From assembly GCF_014199295.1 (NCBI RefSeq), contig NZ_JACIJH010000002.1:329001-393000 (forward strand): DNA of 64,000 bases. The letters are read 5' to 3'. The notes beneath the pieces were generated by a model, which was not told the DNA's origin, made no database searches, and worked only from the letters and a program-made list of their open reading frames with translations. Both the position numbers and the translations under genes were made by a program. Below, in pieces: positions 46,791-55,427 of this stretch; the first letter of the stretch is position 1, and each line of letters opens with the position of its first letter. The stretch comes from Sphingopyxis panaciterrulae (lineage in GTDB: Bacteria > Pseudomonadota > Alphaproteobacteria > Sphingomonadales > Sphingomonadaceae).

Positions 46791-47135
46791 ATGGCAACGC
46801 AGCTTTCGCCCGACATCGTCCTTTCGCCCGCCGCGGCGGCGCGCGTCCGCTGGATCGCCGAGCGCAAGGCCGGCGCGCTGGCCGCGCTGCGCCTCGCGGT
46901 CGACGGTGGCGGCTGTTCGGGCTTCACCTATCGCTTCGGCCTGGCCGAGAGCGTCGACGCCGACGATATCGTCACCGAAACCGACGGGGTGAAGCTGGTG
47001 GTCGATCCGATCAGCCTCGACCTCGTGCGCGGCTGCACGGTCGACTTCGTCGATTCGCTCGGCGGATCGTCGTTCAAGGTCGACAATCCCAACGCCGCCT
47101 CGGGCTGCGGCTGCGGGTCGAGCTTCGCGATCTGA
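46791..47135 (+). CDS. erpA: Iron-sulfur cluster insertion protein, HesB/IscA family (ErpA-like)
   Basis: A-type Fe-S carrier that delivers clusters to apoproteins. The 114-residue protein has the three essential cysteines at 42 (GGCSGF), 106 and 108 (SGCGCGSSF), and the conserved VDPISLDLVRGCTVDFVDSL and NPNAASGCGCG. A single-gene unit starting shortly after a strong terminator. ErpA and IscA differ little in sequence, so the choice of symbol is tentative. Confidence 0.9.
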   Translation: MATQLSPDIVLSPAAAARVRWIAERKAGALAALRLAVDGGGCSGFTYRFGLAESVDADDIVTETDGVKLVVDPISLDLVRGCTVDFVDSLGGSSFKVDNPNAASGCGCGSSFAI

Positions 47136-47151
47136 CGCCTCCTTTTCTTTT

Positions 47152-47235
47152 CCGTTCGTGCTGAGCTTGTCGAAACACCGCCCTTCTTTTAGGCAGAAGG
47201 AGAGAACGGCCCTTCGACAGGCTCAGGGCGAACGG
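47152..47235. repeat. REP-like palindromic repeat, 'TTCGCCCTGAGC' family
   Basis: CCGTTCGTGCTGAGCTTGTC and GACAGGCTCAGGGCGAACGG bound the element, with a shorter inner inverted repeat. It lies between the erpA-like gene and xthA, and ends 14 bases before the xthA start. Confidence 0.88.
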
Positions 47236-47249
47236 AGAAGGACAGTCCC

Positions 47250-48035
47250 GTGGCCCTGAAAATCGCGACCTTCAACATCAACGGCATCAAGGCACGCCTG
47301 CCGCGCCTGATCGAATGGCTCGAGGAAACCCAGCCCGACATCGCCTGTCTGCAGGAACTGAAATCGAGCGACGAGACGATCCCGACCGCCGAGATCGAGG
47401 CCGCGGGCTATGGCGCGCTGTTCCACGGGCAAAAGGGGTTCAACGGCGTCGCCATCCTCGCGCGGGGCGCCGAGCCGGTCGAGGTGCAGCGCGGCCTGGC
47501 GGGCGAGGATGAGGATGAGCAGTCGCGCTATCTGGAGGCCGACGTCTTCGGCCTCCGTGTCGCCTCCATCTATCTGCCCAACGGCAATCCGCAGCCCGGC
47601 CCGAAGTTCGATTACAAGCTGCGCTGGATGAAGCGACTGCGCGACCGCGCGCAGGCGCTGCTCGCCGCGGAGGTCCCGACGGTGCTCACGGGCGATTACA
47701 ACGTCATCCCGCACGACGACGATGTGTGGGACCCGCGCGCGATGGCGAACGACGCGCTGATGCAGCCCGATTCGCGCGATGCCTGGTTCCGGATGCTCGG
47801 CGACGGCTGGACCGACGCGCTGCGCAGCCGCCATCCCACCGGCCATGTCTGGACCTTCTGGGACTATCAGGCCGGCGGCTGGCAGCGCGATCATGGCTTT
47901 CGCATCGACCATCTTCTGCTCAGCCCCGCGCTCGCCGACCGGCTGGTCGACGCCGGCGTCGACAAGGACCATCGCGGCCGCGAAAAGGCGAGCGACCATG
48001 CGCCGACGTGGATTCGGCTTGCCGCCCGATTCTGA
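47250..48035 (+). CDS. xth: Exodeoxyribonuclease III
   Basis: AP endonuclease and 3'-5' exonuclease of base excision repair. The 261-residue protein starts LKIATFNINGIKARLPRL and has the metal-binding Glu in CLQELKS, the catalytic Asp/Asn pair in LTGDYNVIPHDDDVWDP, and the C-terminal RIDHLLLS and KASDHAPTW (catalytic His). It starts at GTG, just downstream of a repeat. The stop is 60 bases from the end of the convergent TonB receptor. Confidence 0.95.
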   Translation: MALKIATFNINGIKARLPRLIEWLEETQPDIACLQELKSSDETIPTAEIEAAGYGALFHGQKGFNGVAILARGAEPVEVQRGLAGEDEDEQSRYLEADVFGLRVASIYLPNGNPQPGPKFDYKLRWMKRLRDRAQALLAAEVPTVLTGDYNVIPHDDDVWDPRAMANDALMQPDSRDAWFRMLGDGWTDALRSRHPTGHVWTFWDYQAGGWQRDHGFRIDHLLLSPALADRLVDAGVDKDHRGREKASDHAPTWIRLAARF

Positions 48036-48095
48036 CGAGTCCGGCTGTCATGCCGGACCCGACAAGTCGGATGAACGGGAGGCCGGGAACCAGGC

Positions 48096-50687
48096 CTAAT
48101 AACGAAAGTTGAACCTGAGGCCGACGGTACGGGGGTCGGGGAGATTGGCCAGAGCAGCGCTGCTAGCGGCTGACAACCCCAATGGAATCCTGTCTATGTC
48201 GCCGGTCTTGATGCTCGCGCTTTGTACCCGGTTGCTGTCGAACAGATTATCGACATAGGCGATGGCTTCCCAATTTGACCCACGTAGACCCACGCGGAGG
48301 CTGGTCAGCGAATTGGGTCTCAGGCGCCGCTCATTATCATGATCGACAAAGCGGCTGGATTGATAGCTGGTGTCGGTTTCGATGAGCCAATCGACATCGT
48401 TGCCGATCAGACCGAACCTGTCCGAATAGGCGACGCTGAAAACCAGCGAATGCCTGGGCGCCCTTTCGAGGCGTTTGCCGCTTAAATCCACCTCGCAGAC
48501 CATCTTGTCGAGCATGGCCGGCGTACACCCCCCGGCCGTGATAATGCCGCTCTTGGTATCGGTGTATATGGAGAAGTCCGTATAGCGTGTGTCCAGGAAG
48601 GTGTAGGCGAAGCCAAGGTCCAACCCGCGGGACACGCGCCAGTGGCCTTCCAGTTCGAGCCCCCATACCCGTGCGGCTCCGGCATTCTCGATGATCGCGA
48701 TGGGATAGCCCGAGGGCGTGCTCTGCGTCGAGACAACCTGCTTGTCGGAATAATCCGAATAGAAGCCAGCGATATTGGTATAGGCCGCGCCATTGGCCCA
48801 GTTGATCTTCGCCCCGACTTCGTAGGTCCATACGGTTTCGCTGTCGAACGCCAGTTCGTCCGTATCGCCGTCGAGGTCGGAGTCGAGCCAGGACCCCCCC
48901 GCGAGCGTCGACGTGCCGCCAGGCTTTACGCCCTTTGCCGCGCTTGCATAATAAGTCATGTCGGCTTCGGGCCGCCACTCCAGAGTAAAGCGCGGCGTGA
49001 AGAATTTGTTGGAAGTCCGGATGGTTTTGGGCACGCCATAGAGGGAAGCGGGCGTCCGGCCATCCGCCAGCAACGTGCTGGGACCGAAAACGGGGGGCGT
49101 AAAGGCGCTCGTCGCATAAGGATCTCCGCATTGCACGCCAAATCGGTTGGTTCCGAGGCCGCAGTTGGAGCCGATGACGGTTTCCTTTTCCCAGGCATAT
49201 CGCCCCTCGGCCGACAGTGCGACGTTATCGGCCACCGTCCATTCGAGCGAGCCATAGGCCGACCAGTGCTTGATCGCACGGCTGGCGACATCGTCATTGG
49301 GGGTGATGAACGGTACACGACCGGCGGCGCCGTCAGCGCATTCCGCGATCGTCACTGCACAGGCCACGGTGATGGTGCGGGCGTTCCGATAGGAATCCTC
49401 TTTCCAGTAGAGCCCCCCGACGGTGAACTGCAACGGCCCTTCGAAGGAGGAAGTAAAGCGCAATTCCTGGCTGAACTGCTTGGTATGCGTATCGGAATCC
49501 TGTATCAAAGTGCGGTTTGCGGTATCGATCTGGTGTCCGATCGGGCCGGTCAGCAGAGCGTCCTGATCGAAATCCTGCCTGTTCTTGAAATCGCCGTCCA
49601 TATAGCCGGTCCATGCGTTCAGCGTGCCAATGCCGGTATCCAGGCTGGATATCAGGCTCAATCGCAGGACATTCTGATCCGCTCCCGGAAAGCTGCGGCC
49701 GGTGAGGGGGTCGGGGCTATAGAGCGGGCGGCCCAACGTGTCGGCGTCAGGTATCGTCCCGGTGAAAACGGCAAAAGGCGCGGCGCTTATGACCCCGCCG
49801 GCATAGGCGGCGGCAAGCGCTTCATTGTTCGCGGGAGACAAGAGGCCGCTGTTCGAGCGAATGAGATATTGCGCCGCCGGATCATAATGATCGTCGAAAT
49901 ATTCGATGCGGCCCTTGAAGCTGAGGTTCGGGGACGGTGTGAACAGCAGCGAGAGTGCGCCCCCATAGCCATGACCGCCTCCCAGATCGCCGAGCGTGGC
50001 CTGATCGCGATAGAAACCGCCGTGATTCCAGCCGCCGCCGACCACCCGTGCGGCGAGGACGTCGGGCACGATGGGACCGCTCACGGACACCCGGCCGGAA
50101 TAGCGGTCGTGGCTCCCGATGTCGAAGGCCGCGCGTCCCTCCAGTCCGGCCATCGAGGGATCGCGCGTCACATATTGGATGCCGCCGGCAAAGGCGCTAC
50201 GGCCATACTGGACGCTTTGCGGACCCCGCACGATCTCCACCCGCTCCAGATCGAGCAGACGCATGGAAAGGAGGGCGCCTCCGCCCGCCGAACCGATGGC
50301 CTCGGTCGTGACGTCGATGCTATCGACGAGGATCGCGACGTTCGACCGGCCGCGCGTCGGCGACAGGCCGCGGATCGAAATAGTCGCGGCTTCCGGATTT
50401 GCACCTTTGTCGAGGATCAGGGAAGGGGTTCGGCTCAGGATCGCTTGCGTGTCGGCAAGACCCTGGCGGTCGAGTTCCGCCGCCGAAAGTACTTGAATGG
50501 CAAGGGGAACGTCCTGCAAACGCTCCTCCCGTTTGCGCGCGGTCACGACGATATCCTTCGCGCCCTCGGCGACCGGACCCTCCGGCGCGGGGGCGTCGGC
50601 GGCATGGACGGCCGTTGCGGTGGCAAAAATGGATGCCGTAGAGAGCGCGAACGACAGCACACGCGCATGCCTGGAAAGCAGCAGCAT
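48096..50687 (-). CDS. TonB-dependent outer membrane receptor, probably iron-related
   Basis: An 863-residue receptor: signal peptide to about residue 29, TonB-box-like KDIVVTARKREERLQDVPLA, plug domain (TISIRGLSPTRGRSN, LDLERVEIVRGPQSVQYG) and a 22-strand barrel ending in LRFNFRY with a terminal aromatic, as required by the BAM machine. The ATG is preceded by AGGGGG. It is 38 bases downstream of a multipass membrane protein gene whose promoter carries a Fur-like box, so the pair probably responds to iron. Base composition is more A/T-rich than in flanking genes. Confidence 0.93.
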   Translation of the reverse strand: MLLLSRHARVLSFALSTASIFATATAVHAADAPAPEGPVAEGAKDIVVTARKREERLQDVPLAIQVLSAAELDRQGLADTQAILSRTPSLILDKGANPEAATISIRGLSPTRGRSNVAILVDSIDVTTEAIGSAGGGALLSMRLLDLERVEIVRGPQSVQYGRSAFAGGIQYVTRDPSMAGLEGRAAFDIGSHDRYSGRVSVSGPIVPDVLAARVVGGGWNHGGFYRDQATLGDLGGGHGYGGALSLLFTPSPNLSFKGRIEYFDDHYDPAAQYLIRSNSGLLSPANNEALAAAYAGGVISAAPFAVFTGTIPDADTLGRPLYSPDPLTGRSFPGADQNVLRLSLISSLDTGIGTLNAWTGYMDGDFKNRQDFDQDALLTGPIGHQIDTANRTLIQDSDTHTKQFSQELRFTSSFEGPLQFTVGGLYWKEDSYRNARTITVACAVTIAECADGAAGRVPFITPNDDVASRAIKHWSAYGSLEWTVADNVALSAEGRYAWEKETVIGSNCGLGTNRFGVQCGDPYATSAFTPPVFGPSTLLADGRTPASLYGVPKTIRTSNKFFTPRFTLEWRPEADMTYYASAAKGVKPGGTSTLAGGSWLDSDLDGDTDELAFDSETVWTYEVGAKINWANGAAYTNIAGFYSDYSDKQVVSTQSTPSGYPIAIIENAGAARVWGLELEGHWRVSRGLDLGFAYTFLDTRYTDFSIYTDTKSGIITAGGCTPAMLDKMVCEVDLSGKRLERAPRHSLVFSVAYSDRFGLIGNDVDWLIETDTSYQSSRFVDHDNERRLRPNSLTSLRVGLRGSNWEAIAYVDNLFDSNRVQSASIKTGDIDRIPLGLSAASSAALANLPDPRTVGLRFNFRY

Positions 50688-50725
50688 AGAACCCCCTGAA
50701 CTGTTAGAGCATGTAAAACGCTTCG

Positions 50726-51664
50726 TTAGACTTTCGGGCGCGTCCTGACCTTCTGCTTGCGCTGCGGCATATAGACCGGCAGAATTAGTAGAATGATGGT
50801 GACCGCCAGCACGCCGATGATTTCGGACGTATATTCGGTGGGGTGCAGCCAGAACTCCTTGTACCACCCCAGGCGTGGCCCATATTCGCCGAACACGATC
50901 CAGAAGAGAGCCTTGGTCGGAATGGCGTAGCGAATAGCCGCCATGATTCTGGTGAATTTCGACAGCTTCCAGATCAGATAGAGCGACCAGATGCCGATCG
51001 CCGCTACAATGACATAAGTCGCCGGATGCTTATATCCGAGGAAACGGTCATCGCCGAGAAATAGGGTGAAGCCATAGCAGAACCAGGTGACGTAAATCGT
51101 CTCCATGAACGTGATCTTGGCGAAGTTGCGGTCCTGCCCCGAATCCGCGCGTCCGAAAGACAGATGCAGTTTGCGTTGAAGCCATCGGAAAGCATTGCAC
51201 TTCGTATTCTTGTCGAGAACGAAATAAAGCAGGGTGGCTACGCAAATCCCGAACGACCCCTGCATGAACAGAAGGCTCAAAGGACGGCTCTGCTCGGGCG
51301 TGATATCCATCATGGGCCGCCCGAGCGCCATGTGGTTGTATGCGAACATATAGGCGGCCCAGCCAGTCCACAGCATGAGGCCGGAGATGAAGCCGAGGAG
51401 CGTTCCCTTGGTTTCCTGCTGGCCATCCCGAATGGCGTATATCAGCAGGCCCAGCCCGCACAGGCCCAGCAGGAAATTGGCGGGCCCCGACGCGGCCGCC
51501 GGGATAATCTCGCGAGTGAAGGCGGACCAGCTATGGGCGACCGGCAAGGTCAGCAGCACCGCCAGAAAGGCAAAGATGCCGATCAGCGGCGGACGATGCC
51601 ACTCCTTCATTAGGCCGGGTATGCCATCCGTACCTCTTTCTTCAGCGTTCCCCGCCTCGGCCAT
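50726..51664 (-). CDS. Multipass membrane protein of unknown function
   Basis: I do not recognise a family. The 312-residue protein has about eight TM helices (for example PLIGIFAFLAVLLTLPVAHS, FLLGLCGLGLLIYAI, ATYVIVAAIGIWSLYLIW, EIIGVLAVTIILLILPVYMP) and a basic C-terminal tail. Conserved-looking histidines occur in loops (MKEWHRPP, YNHMALGRPMM, KHPATY). The ATG with GGGAGAG upstream is preferred over an in-frame TTG five codons earlier. It leads a two-gene operon with the TonB receptor, so an inner-membrane step for the same substrate is a reasonable guess. Confidence 0.8.
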   Translation of the reverse strand: MAEAGNAEERGTDGIPGLMKEWHRPPLIGIFAFLAVLLTLPVAHSWSAFTREIIPAAASGPANFLLGLCGLGLLIYAIRDGQQETKGTLLGFISGLMLWTGWAAYMFAYNHMALGRPMMDITPEQSRPLSLLFMQGSFGICVATLLYFVLDKNTKCNAFRWLQRKLHLSFGRADSGQDRNFAKITFMETIYVTWFCYGFTLFLGDDRFLGYKHPATYVIVAAIGIWSLYLIWKLSKFTRIMAAIRYAIPTKALFWIVFGEYGPRLGWYKEFWLHPTEYTSEIIGVLAVTIILLILPVYMPQRKQKVRTRPKV

Positions 51665-51706
51665 CGATCGCTCTCCCAAGCTACTATGGATTTTTGTTAT
51701 ATCATC

Positions 51707-51735
51707 ATATAGAGATAATGACTATCCTTTGTCAA
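51707..51735 (-). promoter_or_regulatory. Promoter with Fur-like box
   Basis: On the minus strand TTGACA (51735-51730) and CTATAT (51712-51707) are 17 bases apart. The spacer contains, read on the plus strand, GATAAT-G-ACTATC (51714-51726), one mismatch from the 6-1-6 Fur core GATAAT-N-ATTATC. Strongly A/T-rich against a GC-rich background. A repressor bound here would block the membrane-protein/TonB-receptor operon. Confidence 0.55.
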
Positions 51736-51842
51736 GGGCCGGAATTGACCCTCGTGGGACTGAGCAATGGACAGAAAATCTACCTGGTGCTCGGCCGCAT
51801 TGAGCCGACGGCGGCTGGGGTCTGATGCTGTCGGCCGCGCCG

Positions 51843-53012
51843 TCAGCTCAGCGGCTTGTCGTAGATCTGATAGACGCGGTTCTCGGTTGCCTCGATCGCG
51901 TTGGCGACCGCGATCATGCCCTGATTGTCGTCGAGCACCCAGCCGATATCGCCATATTCGGACCCGTATTGGACGATGGCGTCGCGGCGGATGAATTCGA
52001 TCATCATGAAGGCGAGGGTACTCGCCATGCGGCTGTTCTGGAGGGATTTGACCACGCCCATCAGCGGCACGCGCAGCGTCCGGCTCTTCGGCTTGCGCAG
52101 CCACCAGAGCAGCCGCGCCCAGCCGAAGGGCAGCAGTGAGCCGTCCATGTCGATCAGCAGTTCGTTGATGTTGGGGAGGACGATCATGAAGGCCACCGGT
52201 TCGCCGTCGACCTCTGCGACCCGGATCAAATCCTCGAACACCAGCGTTTTCAGCTTCTTGCCGACATAGGCGATCTCGCTGTCGGTCAGCGGCACGAAGC
52301 CCCAATTGTCCGACCAGGCGTCGTTCAATATGCCCATGATCAGTCGCGCCTCGGCATCGAAGCGGCTCTTGTCGACGCAGCGGATGCGGATGCGCGCATT
52401 CTTTTCGCCCGCCGCGACGATGCGGTCGACGATCGGGGGAAACCCGTCGGTAATCGGCACGCCATAGTTGATGAGCCGCTTGACCGGCCGATAGCCTGCG
52501 TCCTCGATCCACGCGCGATAGAGCGGGCTGTTGTGACCGAGCATGATCGTCGGCGGATTGTCGAACCCTTCGATCAGCAGCCCCGGCTCGTCCCAGATCG
52601 AGATCGAGAGGGGGCCGAGTGCGCGCGTCATGCCTTGCTGGCGCAGCCAGTCCTCGGCCGCGGTGAGCAATGCGGTCGCCACCTCGGCGTCCTCGGCCTC
52701 GAGCAGCCCCCAGTTTCCGGTGCCCGGCCCCATCCCCTGCTCGGCGGGTTGGGCGAGGGCGAGCTCGTCGATATGCGCCGAAATCCGCCCCACCGTGCGC
52801 CCGTCGCGGCGCGCGAGGAGCAATTGCGCCTTGCCATGTTCGAACCAGGGATTCTTGCCGGGGGTCAAAAGGTCGAACACCTCGCCCTTCAGCGGCGGCA
52901 CCCAGGCGGGGTCGCCGCGGTTGAGGCGGAAGGCGAGCTCGACGAACTCGCGCTTGTCCGCCTTGGTCTGGACCGGAAGGATGGTGACGGGTCCCTGGGT
53001 ATGTGCGGCCAT
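51843..53012 (-). CDS. GNAT-fold acyltransferase, candidate ceramide synthase
   Basis: The 389-residue protein has a double-GNAT-like layout: an N-terminal half (TILPVQTKADKREFVELAFR, LLLARRDGRTVGRISAHIDE) and a C-terminal half with VDGEPVAFMIVLPNINELLI and a conserved GWVLDDNQGM. Homologues are often mislabelled dATP pyrophosphohydrolase; I see no such active site. Bacterial ceramide synthase of Caulobacter (bCerS) is, from memory, a GNAT-type enzyme of similar size encoded near spt. Its position 8 kb from serine palmitoyltransferase makes an N-acyltransferase for the sphingoid base a good hypothesis, not a proven one. Confidence 0.7.
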   Translation of the reverse strand: MAAHTQGPVTILPVQTKADKREFVELAFRLNRGDPAWVPPLKGEVFDLLTPGKNPWFEHGKAQLLLARRDGRTVGRISAHIDELALAQPAEQGMGPGTGNWGLLEAEDAEVATALLTAAEDWLRQQGMTRALGPLSISIWDEPGLLIEGFDNPPTIMLGHNSPLYRAWIEDAGYRPVKRLINYGVPITDGFPPIVDRIVAAGEKNARIRIRCVDKSRFDAEARLIMGILNDAWSDNWGFVPLTDSEIAYVGKKLKTLVFEDLIRVAEVDGEPVAFMIVLPNINELLIDMDGSLLPFGWARLLWWLRKPKSRTLRVPLMGVVKSLQNSRMASTLAFMMIEFIRRDAIVQYGSEYGDIGWVLDDNQGMIAVANAIEATENRVYQIYDKPLS

Positions 53013-53130
53013 CTCTGGTTTCCTGGCTGGAGCGTCCTATATTCTGCGCGACGCATTACGGCATTGATGCGGCGCTGGCGACCCGCATTCGGCCATTTTG
53101 CTGCCACGAAATCATGGTGAAGAGCCGGAT

Positions 53131-54264
53131 ATGACGACGATGAATCCCCCTGCCGATCGGCTGGCCACACCCCCCGCGCCGCCGGTCACCAAGGCGCCCC
53201 CGTCGGCGGACGCCGACAAGATGCCGAAGTCGGCGATTGCCGACGATATGGCGATGATCCGCGCGGCGTCGGAGCTGACGCGCGACCTCGTGACGCCGAG
53301 CGCGCGCATCTATTGGGCCGATTTCCTCGCCTCTGCCTTCGTCGGCTATGCGGGCGTCGTCGCCGCGATCCTCGCGCCCTCGACGCCGTGGATGCTCGCC
53401 GCGGCGCTGGTCGCGGTGCTCGCGCTCTACCGCGCGGGCAGCTTCATTCATGAGATCACCCATATCCGCAAGCAGGCGCTGCCGGGCTTTCGCCTGGGGT
53501 GGAACATTCTGATTGGCGTGCCGCTGTTGATCCCCTCCTTCATGTACGAGGGCATCCACAGCCTGCACCACAATCGCACCAAGTACGGCACGGTCGAGGA
53601 CCCCGAATATCTGCCGCTCGCGCTGATGAAGCCGTGGACGGTGCCGCTGTTCGTCGTTGCGGCGGCGTTTGCACCGATCGCGCTCGTCTTCCGCTATGCG
53701 GTGCTGACGCCGCTCTCCTTCCTCATCCCGCCGCTGCGGCGGATCGTGATGGAGCGCTATTCGGGCCTCATCATCAACCCGATGTTTCGCCGCAAACCGC
53801 CCGAGGGCGAGTTCCGCCGCCAATGGGCGTGGCAGGAAGGTGGCGCCTGGGCCTGGTCGACCCTGCTGATCGCGGCGGCCGTCTTCGGCTGGGTGCCGCT
53901 GCGCGCGCTGCTGATCTTCGGTGCCATCGCCTCGGCGAGCATCGTGCTCAACCAGATCCGCACCCTCGTCGCGCATCTGTGGGAGAATGATGGCGCGGTA
54001 CTGACCGTGACCGCGCAGTTTCTCGACAGCGTCAACGTCCCGCCGCCGGGCCTGCTGCCCGAATTGTGGGCGCCGGTGGGTCTGCGCTATCACGCGCTCC
54101 ATCATCTGCTGCCGGGCGTTCCCTATCACGCGCTGCCCGAGGCGCACCGCCGCCTGAAGGCCGCGCTGCCGGACGATTCGCAATATCACAAGGCGAATTA
54201 CCGCAGCCTGCCGAAACTGGTCGCGAACCTTGTCGCCGGTTCGGCCAAGGGCGCAGCGGCCTGA
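53131..54264 (+). CDS. Fatty acid desaturase family protein
   Basis: A 377-residue integral membrane di-iron enzyme. The His boxes are SFIHEITHIRK (H-x-x-x-H), GIHSLHHNRTKYG (H-x-x-H-H) and RYHALHHLLPGVPYHAL (H-x-x-H-H). About four TM segments lie between them. The N-terminal 50 residues are Pro/Ala-rich. The substrate could be an acyl chain or the sphingoid base or ceramide, given its neighbours; sequence alone does not decide. It is divergent from the GNAT gene by 118 bases. Confidence 0.85.
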   Translation: MTTMNPPADRLATPPAPPVTKAPPSADADKMPKSAIADDMAMIRAASELTRDLVTPSARIYWADFLASAFVGYAGVVAAILAPSTPWMLAAALVAVLALYRAGSFIHEITHIRKQALPGFRLGWNILIGVPLLIPSFMYEGIHSLHHNRTKYGTVEDPEYLPLALMKPWTVPLFVVAAAFAPIALVFRYAVLTPLSFLIPPLRRIVMERYSGLIINPMFRRKPPEGEFRRQWAWQEGGAWAWSTLLIAAAVFGWVPLRALLIFGAIASASIVLNQIRTLVAHLWENDGAVLTVTAQFLDSVNVPPPGLLPELWAPVGLRYHALHHLLPGVPYHALPEAHRRLKAALPDDSQYHKANYRSLPKLVANLVAGSAKGAAA

Positions 54265-54286
54265 GGGCGGCCATTCCTCAACCCTT

Positions 54287-54303
54287 GTCGGGAGACACCC
54301 GAC
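54287..54303. terminator. Small hairpin between desaturase and lptG
   Basis: GTCGGG-AGACA-CCCGAC, six pairs, lies between the convergent desaturase and lptG genes. There is no T-run, so its role as a terminator is uncertain. Confidence 0.35.
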
Positions 54304-54329
54304 ACCGCCTCCGGCCCAAACCGCCGGCT

Positions 54330-55427
54330 CTATTCCTCGGTCCGGATCAAAATCATCTCGCCGATCAGCGCGAAGAGGATGAAGGGCCCCCAGGCGGCGA
54401 GGAAGGGCGGATAGGCGCCGAGGTCGCCCATCGCGAGCGCGAAATTGTCGGCGACGAAATAGGCGAAGCCCAGCGCCATCCCCAGGATCGCGCGCACGAA
54501 CAGCTTGCCCGATCGCGCGAGGCCGAAGGCCGCGACCGCGCCGAGCAGCGGCATCAGGATCGCCGACAACGGCCCCGAAATCTTGTGCCAGAGCACGCCC
54601 TTCAGCGCGTCGACCGGCCGCCCCGCGGCCTCCAGGTCGGCGATCGCGCTTTTGAGCTGGGGGAAGGGAAGTTCGTCGCCATCCACCTGCGCCAGTGTGA
54701 ACTGGTCGGGGCGCACGCCCTTGGCGGCGACCACGGTGCCGAGTTGTTCGACCGTCCCCGAACGGCGCAGGAAGCGCTTCGCATCGGTCAGCTCCCAGCC
54801 GCCCGCGACCGCGCGGCCGCTGTCCGCCGACAGGATCGACGACAGCACCCCGCCGTTGCGCTCATAGATTTTGACGCCGCGCAGCACGATCGCCGGGCCG
54901 CCGGTCTCGACCGTCCGCGCGTTGATCAGGTCGCCGCCCTCGCGCACCCAGATATTCGACCGTACGCCGCTGTCGGGCGGAACTTTCGCATATTCGACCT
55001 TCTGCCACGCGCCGAGCGCCGCGGTCGCGCGCGCGACGATCCGTTCGTTGAAGGCGAAGCTGATCGCGGCGACGAGCAGGGCGGCGAGGAACAGCGGCGC
55101 GAGCACCTGATGCGCCGACATGCCCGCCGATTTCATCGCCACCACCTCGCTGTTCTGGTTCAGTGTCGCCAGCGTCAATATGGTGCCGAGCAGAACCGAA
55201 AAGGGCAGGAAAGTCTCGATGATCTGCGGGATGCGCAGGCCGACATAGCGCCAGACCTCGGCGTCGCCATTGCCCGCGACCGCCAGGATCTTGCCGCTCT
55301 CGCCCAGCAAATCGAGCGTCTGGAGGATGATGACCAGCGCGAAGAGGATCGCGAAGCTGCGCACGAGGAAGAGGCGGCCGACATAGATCGCCATGGTACG
55401 CGACGGGAAGAAATGGAGCTGGTGCAT
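54330..55427 (-). CDS. lptG: Lipopolysaccharide export permease LptG family protein
   Basis: The 365-residue protein is a YjgP/YjgQ-family subunit of the LptB2FG transporter. It has six TM helices in two groups of three (AILFALVIILQTLDLL, VLLGTILTLATLNQNSEVVA, APLFLAALLVAAISFAF and AILMPLLGAVAAFGLA, AILGMALGFAYFVADNFALA, WGPFILFALIGEMILI) around a periplasmic beta-jellyroll (about 130-250). Its ATG overlaps the lptF stop. It lies inside a sphingolipid gene cluster, and sphingomonads have glycosphingolipid instead of LPS, so the exported lipid may be a sphingolipid. Confidence 0.9.
   Translation of the reverse strand: MHQLHFFPSRTMAIYVGRLFLVRSFAILFALVIILQTLDLLGESGKILAVAGNGDAEVWRYVGLRIPQIIETFLPFSVLLGTILTLATLNQNSEVVAMKSAGMSAHQVLAPLFLAALLVAAISFAFNERIVARATAALGAWQKVEYAKVPPDSGVRSNIWVREGGDLINARTVETGGPAIVLRGVKIYERNGGVLSSILSADSGRAVAGGWELTDAKRFLRRSGTVEQLGTVVAAKGVRPDQFTLAQVDGDELPFPQLKSAIADLEAAGRPVDALKGVLWHKISGPLSAILMPLLGAVAAFGLARSGKLFVRAILGMALGFAYFVADNFALAMGDLGAYPPFLAAWGPFILFALIGEMILIRTEE

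Noticed and set aside
51843..53012. dATP pyrophosphohydrolase label for the GNAT-like protein
   Set aside because: No Nudix box or HD-type motif is present; the sequence has GNAT features instead.
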